From Pseudomonadota bacterium (GTDB lineage Bacteria > Pseudomonadota > Gammaproteobacteria > Burkholderiales > Burkholderiaceae_F): DNA of 20,966 nt. Position 1 is the first letter of the stretch. Each line of letters opens with the position of its first letter. The stretch covers positions 1-20,966 of the forward strand of contig JAEZVV010000017.1 of assembly GCA_023443095.1 (NCBI GenBank), written 5' to 3'. The translations under genes and the position numbers were made by a program. Shown here piece by piece: positions 5,325-13,961 of this stretch. Below the pieces are notes generated by a model. It did no database searches and was not told the origin of the DNA. It worked only from the letters and a program-made list of their open reading frames with translations.

Positions 5325-8300
5325 ATGACCGAGAAATTCCGGGGCCGACTGGCCTCCCGCTACCTTCGTTCGCTGCTGTCCGGTGCCCTGCTGGCTTTGC
5401 CGATGACGGCGATGGCGGTCGATGTCCAGGTGGCGGCGTTCACCGACACCCCCGATCCGGTCGCGGCGGGCGGCCTGGTCACTTACGCGGCCCGGGTCGA
5501 CAACAACGACACCGACGCCGCGCTCGACGTCGTTCTGCGGGTGAGCGTCCCGGCAGGAGCGATCTTGGTTTCGGCTTCGTCCGGCTGCACCTACGACAGC
5601 GGCGCAAGCGAGGTGGCGTGCGACCTGGGCACGGTGGCGGGCAAGGGCGAGGACGTGCGCAACATCAGCGTTCAGATGCGCGCGCTCGGCCCCGGTCCGG
5701 CAACGATCACGGCCACAGCGACGGTCAGTTCCAGCAACGACACCAACGCCGCCAACAACAGCCAGACGCAGTCGACCACCGTCATCAGTGGCGCCGACCT
5801 CGGTCTCACCAAGACTGGAACGCCCGATCCGGTGGTGGGCGGGGCTCAGGTCACCTATACCTTGACGGCGAGCAACGCCGGCCCCAACGCCAGCCACGGC
5901 ATCCGCATCGTCGACACCTTGCCGCCGGCAGCAACGTATGTCTCGGCATCCGGCAGCGGCTGGTCGTGCAGCCACGCGAGCCGGGTCGTCACCTGCGATC
6001 GCGATGCGATCCATGCCGTCGGCGCCGCGATCCCGGCGCTGACCGTGGTGGCGCGCATCAACGCCGCCAGCGGCACCGTGACCAATAGCGCGACCCTGAG
6101 TCCGGTGGCCCTGGGCAGCAATCCGGTCGTGCCCGATCCCGATCTGAACAACAACACGACCACGGTCGACACCCAGGTGTTGAACGGCGCCGACCTGCGC
6201 ATGGCCAGCAAGACGGTGACCACGGCCACTCCGGTGATCGCCGGCAGCGCGGTCGGTTTCAGGCTGGCACCGCGCAACGACGGTCCCGGTGTGGCGACGA
6301 CGGTGCTGGTCACCGACACCCTGCCGGCCGGCTGGACCTTCGTTTCGGCGAGCGGCCCCAACTGGACCTGTAGCCACGCGAGCGGGACCATCAGCTGCAG
6401 CCGTCCCACCTTGGCCACCGGCGTCAGCGACGACATCGACATCGTCGCCACTGCGCCTGGCAATGCTGCGGTCGGCGGCACCGGCACCGATTTCACCAAT
6501 ACCGCGAGCCTGAGCAGCGCCACCGCCGACCCCTCCCCGGGCAATAACAGCGCGTCGGTCACGGTCAAGGTCATGCCCGACGGGGCCGACCTGAGCCTGA
6601 CCAAGACCAAGTCGCCGAGCCCGGTGGCCCTGGGTTCGACCATGAGCTCGACGATTTCGCTGCTCAACAACGGCCCGCGCGTCGCCACCGGCCCGTTGCG
6701 GGTGATCGACCAGCTGGCGGCGGGCGAGACCTATGTCAGCGCCAGCGGGACCGGCTGGTCGTGCACGCTCGCACCTGGCGGCACTTACCTGAGTTGCGAC
6801 TATGTCGGTGCCCCGGTTGCGGCCGGGAGCTCAGCGCCGACGCTATCGATCATCACCCGTGCCGGCAGTGCGGGCGCACTCACCAACACCGTCTGTACCG
6901 GCAGTTCGCTGCCTGGCCTGGCGGCCGGTGCCGGCTTGGCAGCCCAGCCGCCGGCCGAAGGCGACAGCAACACCAGCAACGATTGCGCCTCGGCGTCGGC
7001 AACGTCGACCACGCTCAAGCCCGATCTTGCGATCACCAAGACGACCTCGACGCCCAATGGCAACAAGGTGCTCGAGTCGAACGAGGCCGCGGTCACCTAC
7101 ACCCTGGTGGTGAGCAATACCAGCCCGGCCGGCACCGAACCCGCCACCGGCATCCGCGTCGCCGACGTCGTTCCGGCGTATCTGAGCGGCCGCAGCGGAG
7201 CCCTGAGCTATGTGGTGTCGCCGTTGGGCGGCACCAGCGCCCGCCTCAGTTGCACGGTCGCCGGCAACTCGCTCAGCTGCAGCCAGAGCGCAGGTGAACT
7301 GAAGGGCGGCGAGTCGATCTCGATTGCGATCACCGTGCCCCGGCCGCTGCGCGAGGGCAGTTTCACCAACACCGCCACCGTCAGCAACGTTACCGAAGGC
7401 GACCCCGACTCAAGCAACAACTCGGCGTCGGACACAGTCCAGATCGACCCGGTGGCCGACGTGCAGATGACGGGCAAGACCGTCCTGCCGGCCGCGGTAC
7501 CGGCCGGGGTCAACGCGACCTACACGCTGAGCTTCCGCAACAAGGGCCCGTCGACCGCGCAGGCTGTGGCGATCGCCGACACCTTCAGCTTCGCGGCGGG
7601 CGACGCCGGCCTGAGCCTGGTGTCGATCGCTTCGAGCAAATCGGGCTCGAGCTGTTCGATCGCGGCCGGTGCGCAGATCACCCCGGCCGCCCCCGGCTTC
7701 AGTTGCACCATCGGCTCGATGGCCGACGGTGAGACCCAGACCATCACCCTGGTGGTCCGCCCCAATTACATGGCTGGCAATGGCGTGCGCTCGTTCGGCA
7801 ACGCCGCCAGCGTCAGCACCACCACGGCCGAAAGCGATCCCAGCAACAACACGGCGGCAGCGCCGGCGCTGGTCGTCAACCCTGCCGCCCTCGACCTGCT
7901 GGTCAACAAGACCGACCGCGTCGACCCGCTGATCTTCGAGGCCGGCGCCACCTTCATCGACTATGCGGTGACGGTGACCAACAACGGGCCCTCCTACGGC
8001 ACCGGGGTCCGGATCCAGGAGTCCTTTGCGGTTCCGGCGGGAAAAACCGCGCGTTTCGTGTGCGACACCACCAGCTACGGCGGCAGCACCTGTAACAGCC
8101 CGTCGCTGTGTTCCGCCACCGGCCAGGTCAGCGCGCCTGGCGGCACCATCGCCTACAGCTGCCAGCTGCCGGCAGGAACGCTGGCCAGTGGGGCTGCCCT
8201 CGGCGATCTCGCCAGCGGCCAGAGCAAGAGCGTGTGGCTGCGCTTCCAGGTGATCGACGCGCCCGCGGGCAGCGGCGACGTCTACGTCAACACGGTGGCG

Positions 8301-11300
8301 GTCGAGGCCAACGAGCCCGACACCCTGGCCAGCAACGACAGCGTGACCGAGCGCACCACGGCGCGCCCGCGGCTTGACCTGAGCATCACCAAGGCCGCAA
8401 GCAAGGCCACGGTTTCGCTGCGCGAGCCCTTCGTCTGGAGCCTCACGATCAGCAACAGCGGGCCCGGCGACAGCCTCAGCACCCGGGTCACCGACACCCT
8501 GCCGGCCGGCATGGAACTGGCCGGCGCCGCACCCAGCTACACCACGCCGCTGGCCTCCGGCACGTGCACAGTCGCCGGCCAGCTCGTCAGCTGCGACATG
8601 GGGCTGCTGGGGGCCACGGCCAGCGCCACGATCTCGATCCCGGTGCGCATCACGGCTTATCCCGCCGGCGGAGTGGCGAACAACACCGCTGTTGTCGGGA
8701 CGGATCCTGCCGTGATCGGCGGCATCGACACGGTGAGCAGCAACGACTCGGCCACCGCCTCGGTCAAGGTCACTCGTTCGTCGATCGCCGGCACGGTCTT
8801 CCGCGACCGCGACGCCAACGGCCAGCCCGGCGGCAGCGGCGAGACCGGAATCGCCGGCGTGTCGCTCGCGCTCAGCGGCACCGACGCCTACGGCAACCCG
8901 GTGAACGCCGTGGTCACGACGGCTGCCAACGGCAGCTACCGCTTTGACAACCTGCCGCCTTCGAACGCGGGCGGCTACACGATCACCGAAACCCAGCCCG
9001 CGGCCTATGTCGACGGGCTCAACCCCAGCGGCGGTGCCTTCGATTCGCTGGGCGGCACCCGGCCCGCGTCGGGGGCGGCGGGTTACGGCACCGTGATCGC
9101 CGCGATTCCGGTGGGTGGTGCTGATACCGGCACCGGCTACAACTTTGCTGAAGTGGCCCGGCCCTCGATCGCCGGCACGGTGTATCGCGACCTCAACAAC
9201 AACGGCAGCCTCGACGGTGGCGAGACTGGAATCGCGGGCGTTTCGATCCAGCTCTTGCGTGCGACCGACAACAGTCTCGTCGCCATCACCACCAGCGGCG
9301 CCGGCGGCAGCTACCTCTTCTCCAACCTCCTGCCTGCTGCGTATCACGTACGCGAGCTGCAGCCGGCCGGCTTCTTCGACGGCAAGGACCGCATCGGCCA
9401 GGTTGGCGGGGCGGCCTGCTCGAGCTGCTCGCTGGGCAGCCAATACGACGTCGCCAACGAGTCGGCCACGCTCGACACGATCTTGGGCATCGACCTGAGC
9501 AACGGCGACAACGCCACCGCGATGGACTTTGGCGAACTGCCGCCGGCCTCGCTCGCAGGGGTCGTGTTTGTCGATTTCAACGTCAATGGCCGCCAGGACG
9601 CGGGCGAGCCCGGCTTGCCCGGGGTCACGCTGGCGCTGAGCGGTCTCGACGACCGCGGCGCTGCGGTCAACCGCACCACCACCACCGACGGCAGCGGCCG
9701 TTACAGCTTTACCGGATTGCGCCCCGCCGGGGCGGCCGGCTACACCCTGACCGAGACCCAGCCCGCCGGGTTCGCCGACGGCCCCAACCCGGCGGCCGGC
9801 AGCGGCGCGGATACCGCCGGCGGCACCCGGCCGGCGAGCGGCGCTGCGGGCTTCGGCACCGTGGTCCAGGCCATAGGCCTGGGCGCCGGCGTCGACGCCA
9901 CCGGCTACCGTTTCGGCGAGATCGGCAGCTCGCTGCTGGGCGGTCTGATCTATCACGACCGCAACCGCAACGGTCTGCTCGATCTCGACGACATCGGGCG
10001 GCTGGCCGGACAGACCGTGCAACTGGTCGACCCGGTTTCGGGGACCGTGATCGCCATCACTCAAACCGATGCCAGCGGCGCCTTCCTCTTCACCAACGCC
10101 CCGGTCGGCAATTACCGCCTGGTCCAGCTCCACCCGGCCGGGTACGGCTTTAGCACGCCGCTTCAGATCGATGTGTCGATCCCGCCGGCGGGGCTGAGCA
10201 ACCAGCTGTTCGGCAAGACTCTGAGCTCGATCGCGGGCGAGGTTTTCCTCGACCTCGACCACAACGGCGTCCGTGGCCCCCAGGACACGGCGATTCCCGG
10301 TTCGGTGATCGAGCTGCTCAACGCCGTCGGCACGGTCGTGGCGACGACCACGAGCGACGGCAACGGCGCCTGGCGCTTCGACGACCTGCCTGCCGCCGGC
10401 TACACCCTGCGCCAACCGGCCCAGCCCGCCGGCACCTTACAAGGCCTGACGAGCGTCGGCAGCGCAGGTGGCAGCTCCAGCCTGGCCTCGGCCGCGGTCT
10501 CGGCCACAAGCGGCATTGCGCTGGTCGTCGACACCGATGCCACCGGCTACCGATTTGCCGAAATTCCGCCGGCGCGGATCGCCGGTTCGGTCTACCTCGA
10601 CCTCGACAACAACGGTCTGCGTGAGGCGGGCGAAACCGGCTTTGCCGGCCAGACGGTGACGCTGGTCGGCGCCAACGATCTCGGCGCCGTCAGCTTGACG
10701 ACCACCACCGACAGCAGCGGTGCTTACGCCTTCGCCGGCCTGCGGCCGGGCAGCTATACCGTGACCCAGCCCGCGCAGCCGGCGGGAACGAGCAACGGCA
10801 TCACCCGTGCCGGCTCGGCGGGCGGCGCTGCCAGCGCTGTCGCGACCACACCCTCGAGCGTGGCCAACATCCCGCTCGCCGTGGGGGCCCAATCGGTCAA
10901 CAACGATTTCGGCGAACTGGGCAACGGCAGCATCGCCGGTGCCGTTTACCTCGACGCCAGCAATAACGGCTTGCGCGATGCGGGCGAAGCCGGCATCGCC
11001 GGCCAGACCATAGAACTGACCGGCACCGACAGCGCGGGGCAGTCGATTCGGCGCAGCGTGGTGACGGGGGCCGACGGCAGCTTCAGCTTCAGCGGCCTGC
11101 TGGCCGGTACCTATCAGCTGACGCAGCCGGCCCAGCCGGCGGCAACCCTCAACGGCGTCACTCTCGCCGGCAGCGCCGGCGGCACGGCAACGCTGGTGAC
11201 GACCCTGCCGTCGACCATCGGCGGCGTCGCCCTGGCTGCCTCGGCCAATTCGGTCGGCAACCTGTTCGGCGAGATTCCCGCCGCCGCGATCGCGGGCAGC

Positions 11301-13961
11301 GTCTACAACGACGCCGACAACAACGGCATCCGCGGCGCCGGCGAAGACGGTTATGCGGGCGTGCGCGTCACGCTGACCGGGCGCGACGACCTCGGCCGCG
11401 CGGTCTCGGTCGACGCCTACACCGACGCGGCCGGCCGTTACCGTTTCCCCGATTTGCGTCCGGGCCGCTACACACTGACCGAACCGGAGCAGCCGCCGGG
11501 AACCATCAACGGCATCACCAGCGCCGGCTCGGTCGGCGGCAGCGCGAGCGGCGTGAACAGCACGCCGTCGGTGATCGACGCCATCGTTCTGGTCGCGGGC
11601 GCCGCCGGCACCGATTACAACTTCGGCGAGATCGGCAACCTGCCCAACCTTGTCGTGAGCAAGGCGGCGCAAGGTGTCTTTGCCACCAACAACCTGGCGA
11701 GCTACCGCATCCTGGTTGGCAACATCGGCCAGCGCGCCACCGACGCGAGCATCCGCGTCGAAGACCGGCTGCCGGTCGGTATCGTCCTGGCCGGCACCCC
11801 GCAGGGCAGCGGCTGGACCTGCACCGGCGCGGCCAATGACAGCGCTTTTGAATGCTCGAGCGCCCAGATCGTTGCCGCCGGCGCCCAGCACGGCGGTCCG
11901 ATCGAAGTGCCGGTGCGCGTGCAAGCGAACGCCGCGGCCGGCGCCAACCGCGCCATCCTCAACAACGCGGTGCTGGTGAGCGGCGGCGGCGAGCCCGAGA
12001 TCTATGCCGCCAGCGTGGCCGACCTTGCCGCCTTCCGCGGCGACGTCGGCAAGCTGCCCGAGTGCACCCCGGCGCCAAGCCAGAACGCCTGCCGCGCGCC
12101 GACCACGGTGGTGCTCGCCGCCGGCGTCACCGGCAATGTCTGGCTCGACCATGGCAGCCAGCACTCGATCCTGGATGCGGGTGACCGGCTGCTCGCCGGC
12201 TGGAACGTCGAAGTGGTCGATGTCACCGGCGGCACGCCGGTCGTGGTCCGCCACGTCACCACCGCGGCCGACGGCAGCTGGAGCGCAGCCGACCTGATTC
12301 CCGGCCGCGCCTACCGGATCCGTTTCCGCGACGCCGCCAGCGGCGTGGTTTGGGGGGTTCCGGTCAGCAACGACGAAGGCGGCCACCGCCCGGCCTGTCT
12401 CGCGGGCACCGACAGCGAGTCTTGTCTCGAATCCGACGAAGTGCATCAGCTGCGCATCGTGCTCGCCCCGGGCCAGCAGCTGCGCGGCCAGAGCCTGCCG
12501 GTCGACCCCAGCGGCGTGGTCTACGACTCGATTCTGCGCACCCCGGTGCCGGGATCGGTCGTGACCCTGTCGGCGCCCAATTGCGCCGGTTTCGACCCCA
12601 CCCGCCACATCGTCAACGCCGCCGCGGGCGGCTACAGCATCGAAGGCCGGGCTATCAGCATGACGGTCGGCCCGCTCGGCGCCTACCAGTTCCTGCTGGG
12701 CCTGGGCGCGCCGGCGAGCTGCGACTTCCAGCTGAACGTCCGCCCGCCGGCCTCGCACAGCTTCGTCTCGCAGGTGATCCCGCCGCAGTCGGGCAGCCTG
12801 TCCGCTCCCGCCGGTGTCGGAGCGATCCGGGTCCAGCCGCAGTCGGGCGCTCCGGTGGACCGCGAGTCGACCGCGTATTGGCTGGCGATGCGGCTCGGGT
12901 CTTCGACCCATGGCGTGATCCACAACCACATTCCGCTCGACCCGCGCGCGGTCACCGGGATCGTGGTGAGCAAGATTGGCTCGACCCAGATCGTCGAAGT
13001 CGGCGATTCGCTGCAATACACGGTGCGCGTGCGCAACTCGACCGCGGCGCCGTTTGGCGCGGTTTTCGTCGAGGACCGGCTGCCGGCGGGTTTCCGTTAC
13101 ATCGCCGGCACGGCCCAGCTGCAGCGCGGCAGCGCCCGCTCGCGCCTGGCCGACCCGCAGGGCGGCCCTGGCCCGGTGCTGATCTTTGCTGCCGGCACCT
13201 TGGGCGGCAACGAGGAAGTGGTACTGAGCTACCGCGTCCGCGTCGGCGTCGGCGCCCAGGAGGGCGACGGCATCAACCGGGCGCAGGCCAAGCCGACTCC
13301 GGTGCTCAACTGCGCCGCCAGCCCGGCCAACTGCTCGAACGTCGCGGCCTACCAGGTCAAGGTCCAGGGCGGCGTGTTCACCACCGACACGTGTATCGCG
13401 GGCAAGGTCTTTGTCGACTGCAATAACAACCACGTCCAGGACGCCGAGGAAATCGGCATCCCAGGCGTACGCCTGTGGCTGCAGGACGGCACCAGCTTTA
13501 CCACCGACAGCGAAGGCAAATACAGCTACTGCGGCCTGCCGCCGCGGCTGGCCGTGCTCAAGGCCGACCCGCTCACCCTGCCGCGCGGCAGCCGCCTGAC
13601 GACCAGCAGCAACCGCAACGCGGGCGACGCCAACTCGCTTTTCCTCGAGCTCAAGAACGGCGAACTGCACCGGGCCGACTTCATCGAAGGGTCGTGTTCG
13701 AACGCCGTGCTCGAGCAGGTCAAGGCCCGCCGCGCCCAGGGCGAAGTGAGTGCGCCGCAGTCCGAACCCAAGGGCAGCGCGCCCCTGCGGTTCAGCAGCA
13801 AACCCCTTACCGCTCCGCAGCAGGCGACCGACAGCGCCAACCAGACCGTGCCGAAGGTCAGGCCGCTGGCGCCGCCACCGCCGACAGGCGATTCCGAACG
13901 CAGCACTCCCATGCAGCAAATCTCCAAGCCCGCCGAGCCGGGAGGCCGCGATGTCCGCTAA
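5325..13961 (+). CDS. Giant modular surface protein with DUF11 and SdrD-B-like repeats
   Basis: A 2878-residue exported protein. The signal peptide has a basic n-region (K4-R15), a hydrophobic core and an AMA cleavage site after residue 31. Approximate module order: eight DUF11 modules (32-1152), eight SdrD-B/Cna-B-like modules (1153-2107), a ninth DUF11 (2108-2265), a divergent SdrD-B-like stretch (from 2266), a conserved-looking block starting DPSGVVYDS (from 2394), a tenth DUF11 (2542-2689), a cysteine-bearing last SdrD-B module (2690-2805) and a Pro/Ser/Gln-rich tail to 2878. No LPXTG, PEP-CTERM, transmembrane helix or beta-barrel is visible, so surface retention probably needs a partner. 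The ATG at 5325 was chosen because it starts the signal peptide. It has no Shine-Dalgarno, and the frame stays open upstream to a TTG at 5097. It overlaps the next gene by 11 bases. Inferred role: long adhesive or structural fibre; function unknown. Confidence 0.88.
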   Translation: MTEKFRGRLASRYLRSLLSGALLALPMTAMAVDVQVAAFTDTPDPVAAGGLVTYAARVDNNDTDAALDVVLRVSVPAGAILVSASSGCTYDSGASEVACDLGTVAGKGEDVRNISVQMRALGPGPATITATATVSSSNDTNAANNSQTQSTTVISGADLGLTKTGTPDPVVGGAQVTYTLTASNAGPNASHGIRIVDTLPPAATYVSASGSGWSCSHASRVVTCDRDAIHAVGAAIPALTVVARINAASGTVTNSATLSPVALGSNPVVPDPDLNNNTTTVDTQVLNGADLRMASKTVTTATPVIAGSAVGFRLAPRNDGPGVATTVLVTDTLPAGWTFVSASGPNWTCSHASGTISCSRPTLATGVSDDIDIVATAPGNAAVGGTGTDFTNTASLSSATADPSPGNNSASVTVKVMPDGADLSLTKTKSPSPVALGSTMSSTISLLNNGPRVATGPLRVIDQLAAGETYVSASGTGWSCTLAPGGTYLSCDYVGAPVAAGSSAPTLSIITRAGSAGALTNTVCTGSSLPGLAAGAGLAAQPPAEGDSNTSNDCASASATSTTLKPDLAITKTTSTPNGNKVLESNEAAVTYTLVVSNTSPAGTEPATGIRVADVVPAYLSGRSGALSYVVSPLGGTSARLSCTVAGNSLSCSQSAGELKGGESISIAITVPRPLREGSFTNTATVSNVTEGDPDSSNNSASDTVQIDPVADVQMTGKTVLPAAVPAGVNATYTLSFRNKGPSTAQAVAIADTFSFAAGDAGLSLVSIASSKSGSSCSIAAGAQITPAAPGFSCTIGSMADGETQTITLVVRPNYMAGNGVRSFGNAASVSTTTAESDPSNNTAAAPALVVNPAALDLLVNKTDRVDPLIFEAGATFIDYAVTVTNNGPSYGTGVRIQESFAVPAGKTARFVCDTTSYGGSTCNSPSLCSATGQVSAPGGTIAYSCQLPAGTLASGAALGDLASGQSKSVWLRFQVIDAPAGSGDVYVNTVAVEANEPDTLASNDSVTERTTARPRLDLSITKAASKATVSLREPFVWSLTISNSGPGDSLSTRVTDTLPAGMELAGAAPSYTTPLASGTCTVAGQLVSCDMGLLGATASATISIPVRITAYPAGGVANNTAVVGTDPAVIGGIDTVSSNDSATASVKVTRSSIAGTVFRDRDANGQPGGSGETGIAGVSLALSGTDAYGNPVNAVVTTAANGSYRFDNLPPSNAGGYTITETQPAAYVDGLNPSGGAFDSLGGTRPASGAAGYGTVIAAIPVGGADTGTGYNFAEVARPSIAGTVYRDLNNNGSLDGGETGIAGVSIQLLRATDNSLVAITTSGAGGSYLFSNLLPAAYHVRELQPAGFFDGKDRIGQVGGAACSSCSLGSQYDVANESATLDTILGIDLSNGDNATAMDFGELPPASLAGVVFVDFNVNGRQDAGEPGLPGVTLALSGLDDRGAAVNRTTTTDGSGRYSFTGLRPAGAAGYTLTETQPAGFADGPNPAAGSGADTAGGTRPASGAAGFGTVVQAIGLGAGVDATGYRFGEIGSSLLGGLIYHDRNRNGLLDLDDIGRLAGQTVQLVDPVSGTVIAITQTDASGAFLFTNAPVGNYRLVQLHPAGYGFSTPLQIDVSIPPAGLSNQLFGKTLSSIAGEVFLDLDHNGVRGPQDTAIPGSVIELLNAVGTVVATTTSDGNGAWRFDDLPAAGYTLRQPAQPAGTLQGLTSVGSAGGSSSLASAAVSATSGIALVVDTDATGYRFAEIPPARIAGSVYLDLDNNGLREAGETGFAGQTVTLVGANDLGAVSLTTTTDSSGAYAFAGLRPGSYTVTQPAQPAGTSNGITRAGSAGGAASAVATTPSSVANIPLAVGAQSVNNDFGELGNGSIAGAVYLDASNNGLRDAGEAGIAGQTIELTGTDSAGQSIRRSVVTGADGSFSFSGLLAGTYQLTQPAQPAATLNGVTLAGSAGGTATLVTTLPSTIGGVALAASANSVGNLFGEIPAAAIAGSVYNDADNNGIRGAGEDGYAGVRVTLTGRDDLGRAVSVDAYTDAAGRYRFPDLRPGRYTLTEPEQPPGTINGITSAGSVGGSASGVNSTPSVIDAIVLVAGAAGTDYNFGEIGNLPNLVVSKAAQGVFATNNLASYRILVGNIGQRATDASIRVEDRLPVGIVLAGTPQGSGWTCTGAANDSAFECSSAQIVAAGAQHGGPIEVPVRVQANAAAGANRAILNNAVLVSGGGEPEIYAASVADLAAFRGDVGKLPECTPAPSQNACRAPTTVVLAAGVTGNVWLDHGSQHSILDAGDRLLAGWNVEVVDVTGGTPVVVRHVTTAADGSWSAADLIPGRAYRIRFRDAASGVVWGVPVSNDEGGHRPACLAGTDSESCLESDEVHQLRIVLAPGQQLRGQSLPVDPSGVVYDSILRTPVPGSVVTLSAPNCAGFDPTRHIVNAAAGGYSIEGRAISMTVGPLGAYQFLLGLGAPASCDFQLNVRPPASHSFVSQVIPPQSGSLSAPAGVGAIRVQPQSGAPVDRESTAYWLAMRLGSSTHGVIHNHIPLDPRAVTGIVVSKIGSTQIVEVGDSLQYTVRVRNSTAAPFGAVFVEDRLPAGFRYIAGTAQLQRGSARSRLADPQGGPGPVLIFAAGTLGGNEEVVLSYRVRVGVGAQEGDGINRAQAKPTPVLNCAASPANCSNVAAYQVKVQGGVFTTDTCIAGKVFVDCNNNHVQDAEEIGIPGVRLWLQDGTSFTTDSEGKYSYCGLPPRLAVLKADPLTLPRGSRLTTSSNRNAGDANSLFLELKNGELHRADFIEGSCSNAVLEQVKARRAQGEVSAPQSEPKGSAPLRFSSKPLTAPQQATDSANQTVPKVRPLAPPPPTGDSERSTPMQQISKPAEPGGRDVR
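5418..8780 (+). repeat. Array of eight DUF11 modules within the giant protein
   Basis: Eight successive modules of about 123-162 residues start near residues 32, 155, 287, 419, 567, 710, 854 and 1016. Most open with a motif like GADLSLTKT, contain a Y-T-hydrophobic...N-x-GP strand and a DTLPAG-like turn, and end in a TNTA...D...NNSA segment. These are standard features of the DUF11 (TIGR01451-type) Ig-like fold. Each module carries at least one closely spaced cysteine pair (for example WSCSHASRVVTC and WTCSHASGTISC), which fits an intradomain disulfide in an exported protein. Modules 2 and 3 are the most alike. Confidence 0.85.
8781..11645 (+). repeat. Array of eight SdrD-B/Cna-B-like modules within the giant protein
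   Basis: Eight modules start at residues 1153, 1281, 1409, 1536, 1635, 1751, 1869 and 1988. Their lengths are about 128, 128, 127, 99, 116, 118, 119 and 120. Each opens with SIAG-V-type strands followed by an EF-hand-like loop such as RDLNNNGSLDGGE, LDLDNNGLREAGE or NDADNNGIRGAGE, as in the calcium-binding B repeats of Sdr proteins. A G-x-Y-x-F...L and Y-x-L-x-x-x-QPAG core follows. Modules 1 and 3 share a long TRPASGAAG tail. Modules 5-8 share a shorter tail with a GSAGG or GSVGG motif. Module 4 lacks the tail. Confidence 0.85.
13941..13945 (+). promoter_or_regulatory. Strong Shine-Dalgarno for the beta-barrel gene, inside the giant gene
   Basis: GGAGG is placed five bases before the ATG at 13951, which is ideal spacing. 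It lies within the last codons of the giant gene, whose stop (13959-13961) falls after the new start. This decides the start of the second gene over several in-frame upstream options (the frame is open from 13750). It points to translational coupling. Confidence 0.85.

Noticed and set aside
5418..11645. CRISPR-like or tandem DNA repeats
   Set aside because: The periodicity is at the protein-module level (about 100-160 residues) and divergent in DNA. There are no short identical repeats with unique spacers.
13750..13961. PEP-CTERM, LPXTG or autotransporter-type C-terminus on the giant protein
   Set aside because: The tail is Pro/Ser/Gln-rich and hydrophilic. It has no sorting motif, hydrophobic helix or barrel strands.
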